64,000 nt of DNA, from the NCBI RefSeq assembly GCF_020176955.2, contig NZ_JAIUCZ020000016.1, forward strand, positions 62,001 through 126,000, given 5' to 3'. The notes under the pieces are model-generated. The model saw only the letters and a list, made by a program, of their open reading frames with translations, was not told the DNA's origin and ran no database searches. A program made the position numbers and the translations under genes. Numbering within the stretch: the stretch's first letter is position 1; each line of letters starts with the position of its first letter. The DNA comes from Nocardia sp. alder85J. Lineage in GTDB: Bacteria; Actinomycetota; Actinomycetes; Mycobacteriales; Mycobacteriaceae. Below, one piece after another: positions 18,410 through 26,629 of this stretch.

Positions 18410-18931
18410 TCACAGCGGCAGCGTCAACTGCATCAGGGTGAGATCCAGCCAGCGATCGAATTTGCGGCCCACCTCCGGCATGACGCCGACGGTCCGGAAG
18501 CCGAACTTCTCGTGCAGGGCGATGGAGACGGTGTTGGTGGACTCGATGGCCGCGATCACCGCGTGCGCGGTCCCGGACAGCCGGGCCCGCTCCACCAGTT
18601 CGGCCAGCAACGCGGTCGCGATGCCGCGGCGGTGGAAGGCGTCGGCGACGTACACCGAGTTCTCGACGCTGTGCCGATAGCCGATCTTCGGCCGGAACTG
18701 CCCGTAACTGGCATAGCCCGCGACCCGCCCGTCGACCTCGGCGACCAGGACCGGATGGCCGGCCGCGGTCCGCGACTTCCACCAGGCCAGCCGCTCGTCC
18801 AGCCCGACCTGTTGGTCGTCCCAGATGGCCGTCGAGACGGCGATGTTGTCGTTGTGGATCGCGAGGATCGCCGGGAGATCGTCCTCGCGGGCGTCCCGGA
18901 TCGTCGGCGCGGTGCGTTCGGTGCTGCTCAT
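18410..18931 (-). CDS. GNAT acetyltransferase, phosphinothricin/methionine-sulfoximine type
   Basis: 173 residues. The fold is recognised from TIRDAREDDLPAILAIHND at the N-terminus, GYASYGQFRPKIGYRHSVENSVYV in the middle, and the acetyl-CoA phosphate loop FHRRGIATALL. The ESTNTVSIALHEKFGFRTVG segment closes the domain. This arrangement is that of the PAT/MnaT subgroup, which N-acetylates glutamine-synthetase inhibitors such as phosphinothricin and methionine sulfoximine; whether this member does so is inference. The ATG at 18931 follows TACGCT by 7 bases; a longer upstream extension in frame looks non-coding. It precedes lipB by 21 bases. Confidence 0.9.
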   Translation of the reverse strand: MSSTERTAPTIRDAREDDLPAILAIHNDNIAVSTAIWDDQQVGLDERLAWWKSRTAAGHPVLVAEVDGRVAGYASYGQFRPKIGYRHSVENSVYVADAFHRRGIATALLAELVERARLSGTAHAVIAAIESTNTVSIALHEKFGFRTVGVMPEVGRKFDRWLDLTLMQLTLPL

Positions 18932-18938
18932 CGACAGC

Positions 18939-18944
18939 AGCGTA
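18939..18944 (-). promoter_or_regulatory. -10 element of leaderless GNAT transcript
   Basis: TACGCT on the minus strand, 7 bases before the ATG. The rest of the 405-base gap (18932-19336) holds only the dlaT terminator that I can recognise. Confidence 0.55.
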
Positions 18945-19299
18945 ACTTTCGCGCCCGGCCCTCCGGCGGCCCGGTGCGCCCGAATCCGCCACGGGTGGTC
19001 CGGATCTCGGCCGGGCGCTCCTGGGCCCCGGGTGACGGCCGACAAGAGTCGCATCGGCGGGTATCCGGGCTGTGCCGATCTGGCCGGATGAGCGCGACTG
19101 CTGCGGAAAATCCGTGATACCAGCATATTTCGCGGGTCGCGGCAATCTGGATACCGAAGGCCCGTGTCGGCGGTGAGGTGCCGGAGCCGTCATGCGCCGG
19201 ATCGCCGATCAGGCCGTCGCTGGTGGTGGCTCCACGGCACACCGAGTGGTCACCCGGTGCCTGTCGTGCCGCCCGGTCGCCACCGGCGACGTGCCGATC

Positions 19300-19330
19300 G
19301 ATCCGGCCGCGCTTGCCGCGCGGCCGGATC
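19300..19330 (-). terminator. dlaT terminator
   Basis: Perfect 13-bp stem (GATCCGGCCGCGC, 19300-19312, complement 19318-19330) with a 5-base loop, 6 bases past the dlaT stop. No U tract, as is common in high-GC actinobacteria. Confidence 0.8.
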
Positions 19331-19336
19331 TGCCTG

Positions 19337-21136
19337 CTACAGGCCGAGATCCGCCTCGAACGCCGCCTCTTCCAGCCGGTGCCGGATGGTGGTGAGGAAG
19401 CGACCGGCGTCGGCGCCGTCGATGAGGCGGTGATCGTAGGTCAGCGGCAGGTAGCACATCGAGCGGATGCCGATGAACTCGTTGCCGTTGTCCGCCACCA
19501 CCATCGGGCGGCGCACGATCGCGCCGGTGCCCAGCATCGCCGACTGCGGCGGCACCAGGATCGGGGTGTCGAACAGCGCGCCCTGGCTGCCGATGTTGGT
19601 GATGGTGAAGGTGCCGCCGGCCAGCTCGTCCGGCTTCAGGCCGCCGTTGCGGGCGCGGTTGGCGATATCGGCGATCGCGCGGGCCAGTCCGGCCAGCGAC
19701 AGGTCGCTGGCGTTGTGGATGATCGGGGACAGCAGGCCCTGCTCGGTGTCGACCGCGATGCCGAGGTGGACCGCCGAGTGGTAGGTGATCTCCTTGGTGT
19801 CCTCGTTGTACGAGGCGTTCACGTTCGGGTGCACACCCAGCGCCTCGACCGCGGCCTTGGCGAAGAACGGCAGGAAGGTGAGGTTGACGCCCTCGCGATC
19901 CTTGAAGGCGTCCTTGGCCCGGGTGCGCAGCGCCGCGATCGTGGTGACGTCGACCTCGTGGGTCTGGGTCAGCTGTGCGGTGGTCTGCAACGACTCGCGG
20001 GTCTTCACGGCGGTGATCTGTCGGATCCGAGTGGCCTTCTGGACCGTGCCGCGCAGGTGCTGCAACTCGGGGCGGACACCGGCGGGCGCGGCCGATGCGA
20101 CGGCCGGGGCCTTGGCCGCCGGGGCGGTGGCGGGTGCGGCAGCCGGGGCCGGAGTCGGGGCGGGCGCGGAGGGCTTGGCCGCCTCGGCGGCGGCCAGCAC
20201 GTCCTGCTTGCGGATCCGGCCGCCGACGCCGGAACCCTTCAGCGAGGAGAGGTCCACGTTGTTCTCCGCGGCCAGCTTCCGGACCAGCGGGGTGACGTAG
20301 GGGGATTCGCCGTTGGTAGCGGCCGGGGCGGGCTTGGGAGCGGTAGCGACGGGGGCCGGAGCAGGAGCGGCAGCGGGGGCCGGAGCGGGCGCGGGGGCCG
20401 GGGCAGGCGCAGGTGCGGGGGCCGGGGCGGGCGCAGGAGCCGGGGCGGCGGCCTGGGGAGCGGGGGCGGACGCGGGGGCCGGAGCCGGAGCGGCGGCAGG
20501 GGAACCGCTGCCGATCACGCCGAGCTGACCGCCGACGGCCACGACATCGTCCTCGGCGGCGGTGATCTCGAGCAGCGTGCCGGCGACCGGCGACGGGATC
20601 TCGGTGTCGACCTTGTCGGTGGAGACCTCGAGCAGCGGCTCGTCGACGGCGACCTGATCGCCGACCTGCTTGAGCCAGCGGGTGACGGTGCCCTCCGTGA
20701 CGGACTCGCCGAGTTCCGGCATCTTCACCGGGGTGCCGGAGCCGGAGGAGGCCGCGGCGGCAGGGGCGGCGGGCGCGGGGGCCGGAGCGGGGGCCTGCGG
20801 CGCGGGGGCCTGCGGTGCGGGGGCCTGCGGTGCGGGGGCCGGGGCAGGCGCGGCCGCGGGGGCCGGGGCCGGGGCCGGAGCGGCCGCAGGGGCCTCGTCG
20901 GCGCCACTGATCACGCCCAGCTCACCGCCGACCTCGACGATGTCGTCCTCCTTCGCCACGATGCGGGACAGCACACCGGCGGCGGGGGACGGGATCTCGG
21001 TGTCGACCTTGTCGGTCGACACCTCGAGCAGGGGCTCGTCGACCTCGACCGTGTCTCCTTCCTGCTTCAGCCACCTGGTCACAGTGCCCTCGGTGACGCT
21101 CTCACCGAGGGCCGGCATCTGGACGGAGAAGGCCAT
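19337..21136 (-). CDS. dlaT: 2-oxoacid dehydrogenase E2 (dihydrolipoamide acyltransferase), two lipoyl domains
   Basis: 599 residues. Two near-identical lipoyl domains (about 1-76 and 137-208) each carry STDKVDTE, with lipoylation at Lys43 and Lys175. They are joined by long Ala/Pro linkers (80-136 and 211-272), followed by an E1/E3-binding domain (SPYVTPLVRKLAAENNVDL, ~279-316) and the catalytic core ending in DHRLIDGADAG with the active-site His. It transfers acyl groups to CoA in the pyruvate or another 2-oxoacid dehydrogenase complex; in mycobacteria this gene next to lipB/lipA is dlaT (formerly sucB), also part of peroxynitrite defence. TAGGAG lies about 10 bases before the ATG. Confidence 0.96.
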   Translation of the reverse strand: MAFSVQMPALGESVTEGTVTRWLKQEGDTVEVDEPLLEVSTDKVDTEIPSPAAGVLSRIVAKEDDIVEVGGELGVISGADEAPAAAPAPAPAPAAAPAPAPAPQAPAPQAPAPQAPAPAPAPAAPAAAASSGSGTPVKMPELGESVTEGTVTRWLKQVGDQVAVDEPLLEVSTDKVDTEIPSPVAGTLLEITAAEDDVVAVGGQLGVIGSGSPAAAPAPAPASAPAPQAAAPAPAPAPAPAPAPAPAPAPAPAPAAAPAPAPVATAPKPAPAATNGESPYVTPLVRKLAAENNVDLSSLKGSGVGGRIRKQDVLAAAEAAKPSAPAPTPAPAAAPATAPAAKAPAVASAAPAGVRPELQHLRGTVQKATRIRQITAVKTRESLQTTAQLTQTHEVDVTTIAALRTRAKDAFKDREGVNLTFLPFFAKAAVEALGVHPNVNASYNEDTKEITYHSAVHLGIAVDTEQGLLSPIIHNASDLSLAGLARAIADIANRARNGGLKPDELAGGTFTITNIGSQGALFDTPILVPPQSAMLGTGAIVRRPMVVADNGNEFIGIRSMCYLPLTYDHRLIDGADAGRFLTTIRHRLEEAAFEADLGL

Positions 21137-21415
21137 GTCCGTTGACTCCTATAACTGCTCGACGGGTCTACAACAGTTGTCTCTGGCGGGCGCCCACCGC
21201 GGGTCGCGGCGAATGTCCCACGCCACCGAACGTTCTGCGTGGCACCGGAGATCCGTGTGGGTTCGTTGTTTCCGGTGTTCCATCCTTGCACTCGCTCGCA
21301 GGCGGCCTACCACAGGGCGGCTGTGTTTCGACGGCGGCACCGAAACACTGCCGCTGGCAGTATCGAAGAACCGGGTGTGAGTGTTCCGGTGTCCCGAGAA
21401 GGAGGTGGGGCGGAG

Positions 21416-21763
21416 ATGGGCCTGCTCGATCGTTTCCGCCGATCGGCGCCGGGCGGCCGTGGTCCGGAGGCGTCCGATGCGCGGTATCTGGCCGACTGGG
21501 TGCGTACGCATACCGGTGTGGAGGCGTACGTCGAGCCCAAGACCACGGTGACCGATGTCACCGTGGTGCTGGTGGCCGCCGACGGCGAATGGACCCGCCG
21601 GGTGGTGGGGGAGCGGGGTGCGCGGCAACTGGCCGGGCGCCTGCGGATCCCCGTCTACGACGTGCGGCGCACCGGATATCCGCAACGGATGCGGGATTTC
21701 GATGCCCGCCGGCGCATCGAACGCCGGCGGGCCGTCGAGAACGATCTGCGCGATCATCGCTAG
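21416..21763 (+). CDS. Small conserved protein of unknown function
   Basis: 115 residues starting MGLLDRFRRSAPG; AAGGAGG lies 10 bases before the ATG at 21416. The core (residues ~20-85) alternates hydrophobic and polar residues (VRTHTGVEAYVEPKTTVTDV, TVVLVAADGEWTRRVVGE) and looks like a compact alpha/beta fold. The C-terminus is strongly basic (RRRIERRRAVENDLRDH) and probably helical. No signal peptide or membrane helix. It is divergent from dlaT and convergent with the aminopeptidase. I do not recognise a named family. Confidence 0.75.
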   Translation: MGLLDRFRRSAPGGRGPEASDARYLADWVRTHTGVEAYVEPKTTVTDVTVVLVAADGEWTRRVVGERGARQLAGRLRIPVYDVRRTGYPQRMRDFDARRRIERRRAVENDLRDHR

Positions 21764-21829
21764 GCCGCGGTCATCGACAGCCGGCGGTCATCGGTGGGCC
21801 GCGCTGGTCGATGCACCGAGGCGCGGGAC

Positions 21830-23338
21830 CTATTCCGCGGCAATGTCGTCCAGCACCGCGATCAGGGTGCGGACCGGTACGCCCGTGCCACCCTTGCCGA
21901 CGTAGCCGTACGGACCGCCGGTGTTGTAGGCGGGCCCGGCCACGTCCAGATGGGCCCACTGCACCCCGTCGGGCACGAACTCCTTCAGGAACAGCCCGGC
22001 CACCAGCATGCCGCCGTTGCGATGCGGCGAGACGTTCATCAGATCGGCGACCTTCGAGTTGAGGTCGGGCCGCAGTTCGGCGGGCAGCGGCATCGCCCAG
22101 CCGTTCTCCCCGGCCGCCTGCGACAACCGCGCGACCCGGTCGCGGAACTCCTCGGTGCCCATCACGCCCGGGGTGCGGGCGCCGAGCGCCACCAGTTGCG
22201 CGCCGGTCAGGGTGGCCACGTCGATCAGATAGTCCGGGGAGTCCTCACCGGCCCGCACGATGGCGTCGGCCAGGATCAGCCGGCCCTCGGCGTCGGTGTT
22301 GATCACCTCCACGGTGATGCCGCCGTACTGGGTGATGACGTCGCCCGGCCGCTGCGCGGTGTCCGAGGGCATGTTCTCGGCCATCGGCACGGTGGCGGTG
22401 ACGGTGACCGGCAGGCTCAGCCGGGCGGCCAGCAGCGTGGTCGCGATGACCGCCGCCGCACCGGCCATGTCGGAGGTCATGTTCTCCATGTTGGCGGCCG
22501 GTTTGATCGAGATGCCGCCGGTGTCGAAGGTGATGCCCTTACCGATCAGCGCCACCTTCTTCGGTCCGCCCGCGTAGGTGATGCGCAGCAGCCGCGGCGG
22601 CCGGGAGGAACCCTGGCCGACACCGACGATGCCGCCGAAACCCCGCTCCGCCAAAGCCTTCTCGTCCAGCACCTCGACCTCGAGTCCCGCGGCGGCGGCC
22701 AGTTCGGCTGCGCGCGAGGCGAATTCGGCCGGGAACAGCCGGTTCGGCGGGGTGTTCACGAAATCGCGGGCGGTGGCCACGGCCTCCGCGACCGCCTGCG
22801 CCCGGAACAGTTCCTGCTCACCGGAATCCGGTGCGGGAACGAGCAATTCGACCCGTCGCACCCGTTGCTCGTCGGGCTTCGGCGCGGACTTGTCGGACTT
22901 GAACGGGGTGAAGGTGTAGGCGCCGAGATAGAAGCCCTCCGCCGCCGCGCCCAGATCCAGGCCGGACAGCGTGGTGGCCGCGGTGCCGGTCCCGGTCAGC
23001 GCCCGCCCGGCCGCACCGGCGGACTTGCGGACCTGTTCGGCGTCGACCTTGTCGGCGGCGCCCAGGCCCACCGCCAGCACGCTGGTGACCGGCAGCCCGG
23101 CCGGCGCCGGAACCCGGGTCAGCTCCTCGGGCTTGCCCTTGGCGCCGACCGCGCGCAGCTGTTGCAGCAGGGTGTCGCGGACCTCCGCGCCGAGCACGTC
23201 GTCGAAGGCGTCCGACGGCGCGAGCGCGGGCCCGTCCTCGGTGACGACGAGTCCGACCACGAGGACATCGGTGTCCGCCCCGATGTCGGTGATACGCGCG
23301 AGTTCCGGTCCGAGCGAACGATCTGCAACAGCTGTCAT
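21830..23338 (-). CDS. pepA: Leucyl aminopeptidase (M17)
   Basis: 502 residues. A cytosolic two-metal aminopeptidase that trims N-terminal residues and recycles peptides; the family forms hexamers. The N-terminal ~190 residues form the variable domain. The C-terminal catalytic domain shows GKGITFDTGGISIKPA (Lys and Asp ligands), NMENMTSDMAGAAA and the family signature NTDAEGRLILADA. The ATG at 23338 is chosen because TAGCCT lies 7 bases before it; an ATG 24 bases upstream with a distant GGAAGGA is the alternative. It is divergent from gcvT, as I recall for Rv2213 and Rv2211c in M. tuberculosis. Confidence 0.95.
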   Translation of the reverse strand: MTAVADRSLGPELARITDIGADTDVLVVGLVVTEDGPALAPSDAFDDVLGAEVRDTLLQQLRAVGAKGKPEELTRVPAPAGLPVTSVLAVGLGAADKVDAEQVRKSAGAAGRALTGTGTAATTLSGLDLGAAAEGFYLGAYTFTPFKSDKSAPKPDEQRVRRVELLVPAPDSGEQELFRAQAVAEAVATARDFVNTPPNRLFPAEFASRAAELAAAAGLEVEVLDEKALAERGFGGIVGVGQGSSRPPRLLRITYAGGPKKVALIGKGITFDTGGISIKPAANMENMTSDMAGAAAVIATTLLAARLSLPVTVTATVPMAENMPSDTAQRPGDVITQYGGITVEVINTDAEGRLILADAIVRAGEDSPDYLIDVATLTGAQLVALGARTPGVMGTEEFRDRVARLSQAAGENGWAMPLPAELRPDLNSKVADLMNVSPHRNGGMLVAGLFLKEFVPDGVQWAHLDVAGPAYNTGGPYGYVGKGGTGVPVRTLIAVLDDIAAE

Positions 23339-23345
23339 GGGCCCA

Positions 23346-23351
23346 AGGCTA
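23346..23351 (-). promoter_or_regulatory. -10 element of leaderless pepA transcript
   Basis: TAGCCT on the minus strand, 7 bases before the ATG; decides the start over the ATG at 23362. Confidence 0.55.
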
Positions 23352-23437
23352 CTGTCGCCCATCCCGTCCCGTCCTTCCGGCGGTCGTGGTGGATCACGTG
23401 TCGGCAGCGCCGCCGCCCGGACCGGCATCCGGCCCAG

Positions 23438-23443
23438 TAAGCT
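23438..23443 (+). promoter_or_regulatory. -10 element of leaderless gcvT transcript
   Basis: TAAGCT ends 7 bases before the GTG at 23451. The closely similar TAAGCTCCGGCG precedes the thioesterase start at 39476. Confidence 0.6.
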
Positions 23444-23450
23444 CCGGCGG

Positions 23451-24551
23451 GTGAGCGACTCCCAGCTGCTGCGAGGTCCCATCCACGCCGTCCACACCGA
23501 ACTCGGCGCCAAGTTCGCGCCGTTCGGCGGATGGGAGATGCCGGTCCAGTACGGCGGGACCGTGCGCGAGCACACGGCGGTGCGGAACGCGGCTGGGCTG
23601 TTCGACGTCAGCCATCTCGGCAAGGCGGTGGTGCGCGGCCCGGGGGCGGCGGCGTTCGTGAACTCGGCGCTGACCAACGATCTGAACCGGATCCGGCCGG
23701 GCAAGGCGCAGTACACGCTGTGCTGCACCGAGACCGGTGGGGTGATCGACGATCTCATCGCCTACTACGTCGGCGACGACGAGATCTTCCTGGTACCCAA
23801 CGCGGCCAACACCCCCGCGGTGGTCGCCGCGCTGCGGGCGGGGGCGCCCGAGGGCGTCACGGTGACCGATCTGCATCGCGAGTACGCGGTGTTCGCGGTG
23901 CAGGGCCCGAAGTCGGCGGAGGTGCTGGCGGCGCTGGGCCTGCCCGCCGACATGGAGTACATGGCCTACGCCGACGCGGAGTGGAACAGCGTGCCGGTCC
24001 GGGTGTGCCGCACCGGATACACCGGTGAGCACGGGTACGAACTGCTGCCGCGCTGGGCCGACGCCGAGTCGCTGTTCCGCGCGCTGCTGGCGGAGGTCAT
24101 CGCCGCCGGTGGCCTGCCCGCCGGGCTGGGCGCCCGCGACACCCTGCGCACCGAGATGGGCTATCCGCTCCACGGGCACGAACTGTCCCCGGACATCTCG
24201 CCGGTGCAGGCGCGGGCCGGGTGGGCCGTCGGCTGGAAGAAGCCGCGGTTCTGGGGCAAGGCCGCACTGGAACAGGAGAAGTCGGCCGGTCCGCGCCGAA
24301 TCCTGATGGGGCTGAAGGCGATCGATCGCGGTGTGCTGCGCGCCGGGCAGACGGTGCTGCGTGGTGACGACGCCGTCGGCGCGACCACCTCCGGCACCTT
24401 CTCACCCAGCCTGGAGATCGGCATCGCGCTCGCGCTGCTCGACACCGCCGCGGGGCTGGAGCCCGGCGCCGAGGTCGAGGTCGACGTCCGCGGCCGCCGG
24501 TTGCGCGCCGAGGTGGTCCGGCCGCCGTTCGTGACCGCGCACACCTCCTGA
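23451..24551 (+). CDS. gcvT: Glycine cleavage system T protein (aminomethyltransferase)
   Basis: 366 residues. It transfers the methylene group from the aminomethyl-lipoyl H protein to tetrahydrofolate. Visible marks are GAKFAPFGGWEMPVQY, LFDVSHLGKAVVRGPGA, the folate-site region around GGVIDDLIAYY, RTGYTGEHGYEL with the conserved acidic residue, and LGARDTLRTEMGYPLHGHEL. GTG start at 23451, leaderless by the -10 position, which leaves no room for a glycine riboswitch. It is followed after 71 bases, with a hairpin, by ilvE in the same direction. The other glycine-cleavage genes are not in the window. Confidence 0.96.
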   Translation: MSDSQLLRGPIHAVHTELGAKFAPFGGWEMPVQYGGTVREHTAVRNAAGLFDVSHLGKAVVRGPGAAAFVNSALTNDLNRIRPGKAQYTLCCTETGGVIDDLIAYYVGDDEIFLVPNAANTPAVVAALRAGAPEGVTVTDLHREYAVFAVQGPKSAEVLAALGLPADMEYMAYADAEWNSVPVRVCRTGYTGEHGYELLPRWADAESLFRALLAEVIAAGGLPAGLGARDTLRTEMGYPLHGHELSPDISPVQARAGWAVGWKKPRFWGKAALEQEKSAGPRRILMGLKAIDRGVLRAGQTVLRGDDAVGATTSGTFSPSLEIGIALALLDTAAGLEPGAEVEVDVRGRRLRAEVVRPPFVTAHTS

Positions 24552-24555
24552 CGGG

Positions 24556-24584
24556 GGCGTGGGTACGGATTTGCTCGTACCACG
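24556..24584 (+). terminator. Hairpin after gcvT
   Basis: GCGTGGGTACG (24556-24566) pairs with CGTACCACGC (24575-24584) with one bulged G. It lies between the gcvT stop and the ilvE promoter. Confidence 0.55.
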
Positions 24585-24609
24585 CTGTCGGTTCGTGAGC
24601 GGGGCGTTC

Positions 24610-24615
24610 TAGGAT
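24610..24615 (+). promoter_or_regulatory. -10 element of leaderless ilvE transcript
   Basis: TAGGAT ends 7 bases before the ATG at 24623, with no Shine-Dalgarno sequence. Confidence 0.6.
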
Positions 24616-24622
24616 TCCAGGC

Positions 24623-25723
24623 ATGACAGTTGCCGCGCAGTTCGTCCGTGTTCCGCATCCCGCGCCCGTCCCGGCGCAGCGGCGACAGGAGATACTCGCG
24701 GAGCCCGGATTCGGCCGATTCTTCACCGATCACATGGTGACGATCGACTACGCAGACGGGCAGTGGACCAACGCCCGGGTGCAGCCCTACGCGCCGATCT
24801 CGATGGACCCGGCGACCATGGTCTTCCACTACGGTCAGGCGATTTTCGAGGGTCTCAAGGCGTACCGGCAGGCGGACGGCAGCATCGCCACCTTCCGCGT
24901 CGACGCCAACGCCGCGCGGCTGCGTCGCTCGGCCCGGCGGATGGCGATGGCGGAACTGCCGGAGGAGCTGTTCGTCGAGTCGGTGCGGCAGTTGCTGGAG
25001 GCCGACGCCGACTGGGTGCCCGCGGCCGGTGGCGAGGAGTCGCTGTACCTTCGCCCGTTCGAGTTCTCCACCGAGGTCGGGCTCGGGGTGAAGCCGGCCG
25101 AGGGCTACAAGTACATGCTGCTGGCCTCCCCGGCCGGCGCGTACTTCCCGCGTGGACTGAAGCCGGTGCGGGTGTGGCTGTCCACCGAATTCGTGCGGGC
25201 CGCGCCGGGCGGCACCGGCGAGGCGAAGGCCGCGGGCAACTACGCCGCCTCGCTGCTGGCCCAGAAGCAGGCTGCCGAGCAGGGTTGTGATCAGGTCGTC
25301 TGGCTGGACGCGTGTGAGCATCGGTACATCGAGGAGATGGGTACCAACAACCTGTTCTTCGTGTTCGGCTCCGGTTCCGAGGCGCGGCTGGTGACCCCCG
25401 AGTTGTCCGGGGCGCTGCTGCCGGGCATCACCCGCGATTCCCTGATCACCCTCGCCGCCGACTCCGGCTATCAGGTGGAGGAGCGCAAGATCTCGGTGGA
25501 GGAGCTGCGCAAGGGCGCCGAATCCGGCGAGATCACCGAGGTCTTCGGCTGCGGCACGGCCGCGGTCGTCATCCCGGTCGCCTCGGTGCGCTCGGCCGAG
25601 GGTGAATTCGCGATCGGCACCGGCGAGCCGGGTGAGGTGACCATGGCACTGCGCGACACCCTCACCGGTATCCAGCGCGGCACCTTCGCCGACAACCACG
25701 GCTGGTTGCGCACCCTCGCCTGA
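24623..25723 (+). CDS. ilvE: Branched-chain amino acid aminotransferase
   Basis: 366 residues, fold-type IV PLP enzyme interconverting Leu/Ile/Val and their 2-oxo acids with glutamate. Family marks: FHYGQAIFEGLKAYR in the N-terminal domain, YLRPFEFSTEVGLGV, the PLP lysine region GTGEAKAAGNYAASL, the EEMGTNNLFFVF phosphate-binding segment, and VFGCGTAAVVIPV near the C-terminus. The order gcvT-ilvE matches Rv2211c-Rv2210c by memory. It probably has its own leaderless transcript. A bidirectional hairpin follows. Confidence 0.97.
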   Translation: MTVAAQFVRVPHPAPVPAQRRQEILAEPGFGRFFTDHMVTIDYADGQWTNARVQPYAPISMDPATMVFHYGQAIFEGLKAYRQADGSIATFRVDANAARLRRSARRMAMAELPEELFVESVRQLLEADADWVPAAGGEESLYLRPFEFSTEVGLGVKPAEGYKYMLLASPAGAYFPRGLKPVRVWLSTEFVRAAPGGTGEAKAAGNYAASLLAQKQAAEQGCDQVVWLDACEHRYIEEMGTNNLFFVFGSGSEARLVTPELSGALLPGITRDSLITLAADSGYQVEERKISVEELRKGAESGEITEVFGCGTAAVVIPVASVRSAEGEFAIGTGEPGEVTMALRDTLTGIQRGTFADNHGWLRTLA

Positions 25724-25740
25724 ATCATCCCGGACAGCGC

Positions 25741-25769
25741 ACGAGCCTCGGCCGCCGACCGGGGCTCGT
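25741..25769. terminator. Bidirectional terminator, ilvE / MBL hydrolase
   Basis: An 11-bp stem with one G-U pair (ACGAGCCTCGG 25741-25751, CCGGGGCTCGT 25759-25769) between two convergent genes. Confidence 0.75.
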
Positions 25770-25783
25770 GGTGTATGCGGAGA

Positions 25784-26497
25784 TCAGCCGGGCATCAGCA
25801 TGTGCCACTGGTCCAGGGTCTGCGGCCGCATCACATAGTTGTTGTCGCGGACCCGGGACAGCGCCGCGCTGGGTTCCTGCGAGTACCAGTGCCCGGGATA
25901 CACCACCGGATCACCCGGCAATTCGGACAGATACCGCAGGCTGCGGAACATGGCGTCGGAGTCGCCGCCGGGGAAGTCGGTGCGGCCGCAGCCGTCGACG
26001 AACAGCGTGTCACCGGCCACCAGCCGCCCGTCGACCAGGAAACACTGGCTGCCCGGCGTGTGCCCGGGGGTGTGCAGCAGTTCGATGTCGAGAGCGCCCA
26101 CGGTGACGATGTCACCGTGGGCGTGCCCGGTCAGTTCGCCCGGGGCGATGCCGGTGACGTTGGCCACCCAGGCGAGTTCCTCCTGCTGCACGTGGACCGG
26201 CACCTGCACCCGCTCCAGCAGCTCGCGCACCCCACCCAGGGTGAAGCCGAGCATGGTACCGCCGACGTGGTCGGGATGGTGGTGGGTGGCCAGCACGCCG
26301 GTCAGCCGCATCCCGTCCGCTTCGGCGAGGTCGAGCAGGTCGCCGGCGGCGTACGCGGGATCCACCACGACGCATTCGCCGGTTTCCCGGTCACCGACCA
26401 GATACGCGAAATTGCGCATCTGGGTGGCGATCGGATCGCCCACGGCCCAGTCGCGGCCGGCGAGCAGCTGACGGAAGTACAAGCGGTCGGATCCCAT
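25784..26497 (-). CDS. MBL-fold hydrolase, glyoxalase II / persulfide dioxygenase-like
   Basis: 237 residues. The metal-site motif THHHPDHVGG, a second His at HTPGHTPGS, the bridging Asp in GDTLFVDGCGRTDFPGGD and a last His in VYPGHWYSQEP place it in the metallo-beta-lactamase superfamily. The GCGRTDF segment resembles persulfide dioxygenases and glyoxalase II-like enzymes, so a thiol-ester or persulfide substrate is likely, but the exact reaction cannot be read. The start MGSDRLYF at 26497 follows TAGGGT by 7 bases. I do not recall it at this position in M. tuberculosis, so it may be a lineage-specific insertion. Confidence 0.9.
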   Translation of the reverse strand: MGSDRLYFRQLLAGRDWAVGDPIATQMRNFAYLVGDRETGECVVVDPAYAAGDLLDLAEADGMRLTGVLATHHHPDHVGGTMLGFTLGGVRELLERVQVPVHVQQEELAWVANVTGIAPGELTGHAHGDIVTVGALDIELLHTPGHTPGSQCFLVDGRLVAGDTLFVDGCGRTDFPGGDSDAMFRSLRYLSELPGDPVVYPGHWYSQEPSAALSRVRDNNYVMRPQTLDQWHMLMPG

Positions 26498-26504
26498 GCA
26501 CCTA

Positions 26505-26510
26505 ACCCTA
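26505..26510 (-). promoter_or_regulatory. -10 element of leaderless MBL hydrolase transcript
   Basis: TAGGGT on the minus strand, 7 bases before the ATG. Confidence 0.55.
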
Positions 26511-26629
26511 TTGTCTGTGTGCCAACAGACTTCACCCGCGGTCATGTGAATTTTCACCGCGTCCATACCCGTTGATAGGGAGAATCGGAGTTACAGGAAT
26601 TGTTCTCCGCATTCTCCCAGGTTCGGCGA

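Noticed and set aside
19178..21145. 655-codon Gly/Arg-rich open frame opposite dlaT
   Set aside because: It mirrors the Ala/Pro linkers and lipoyl repeats of dlaT, which carries full family motifs on the minus strand.
23339..23450. Glycine riboswitch before gcvT
   Set aside because: The -10 box ends 7 bases before the start, leaving no leader, and no tandem aptamer-like structure is seen.
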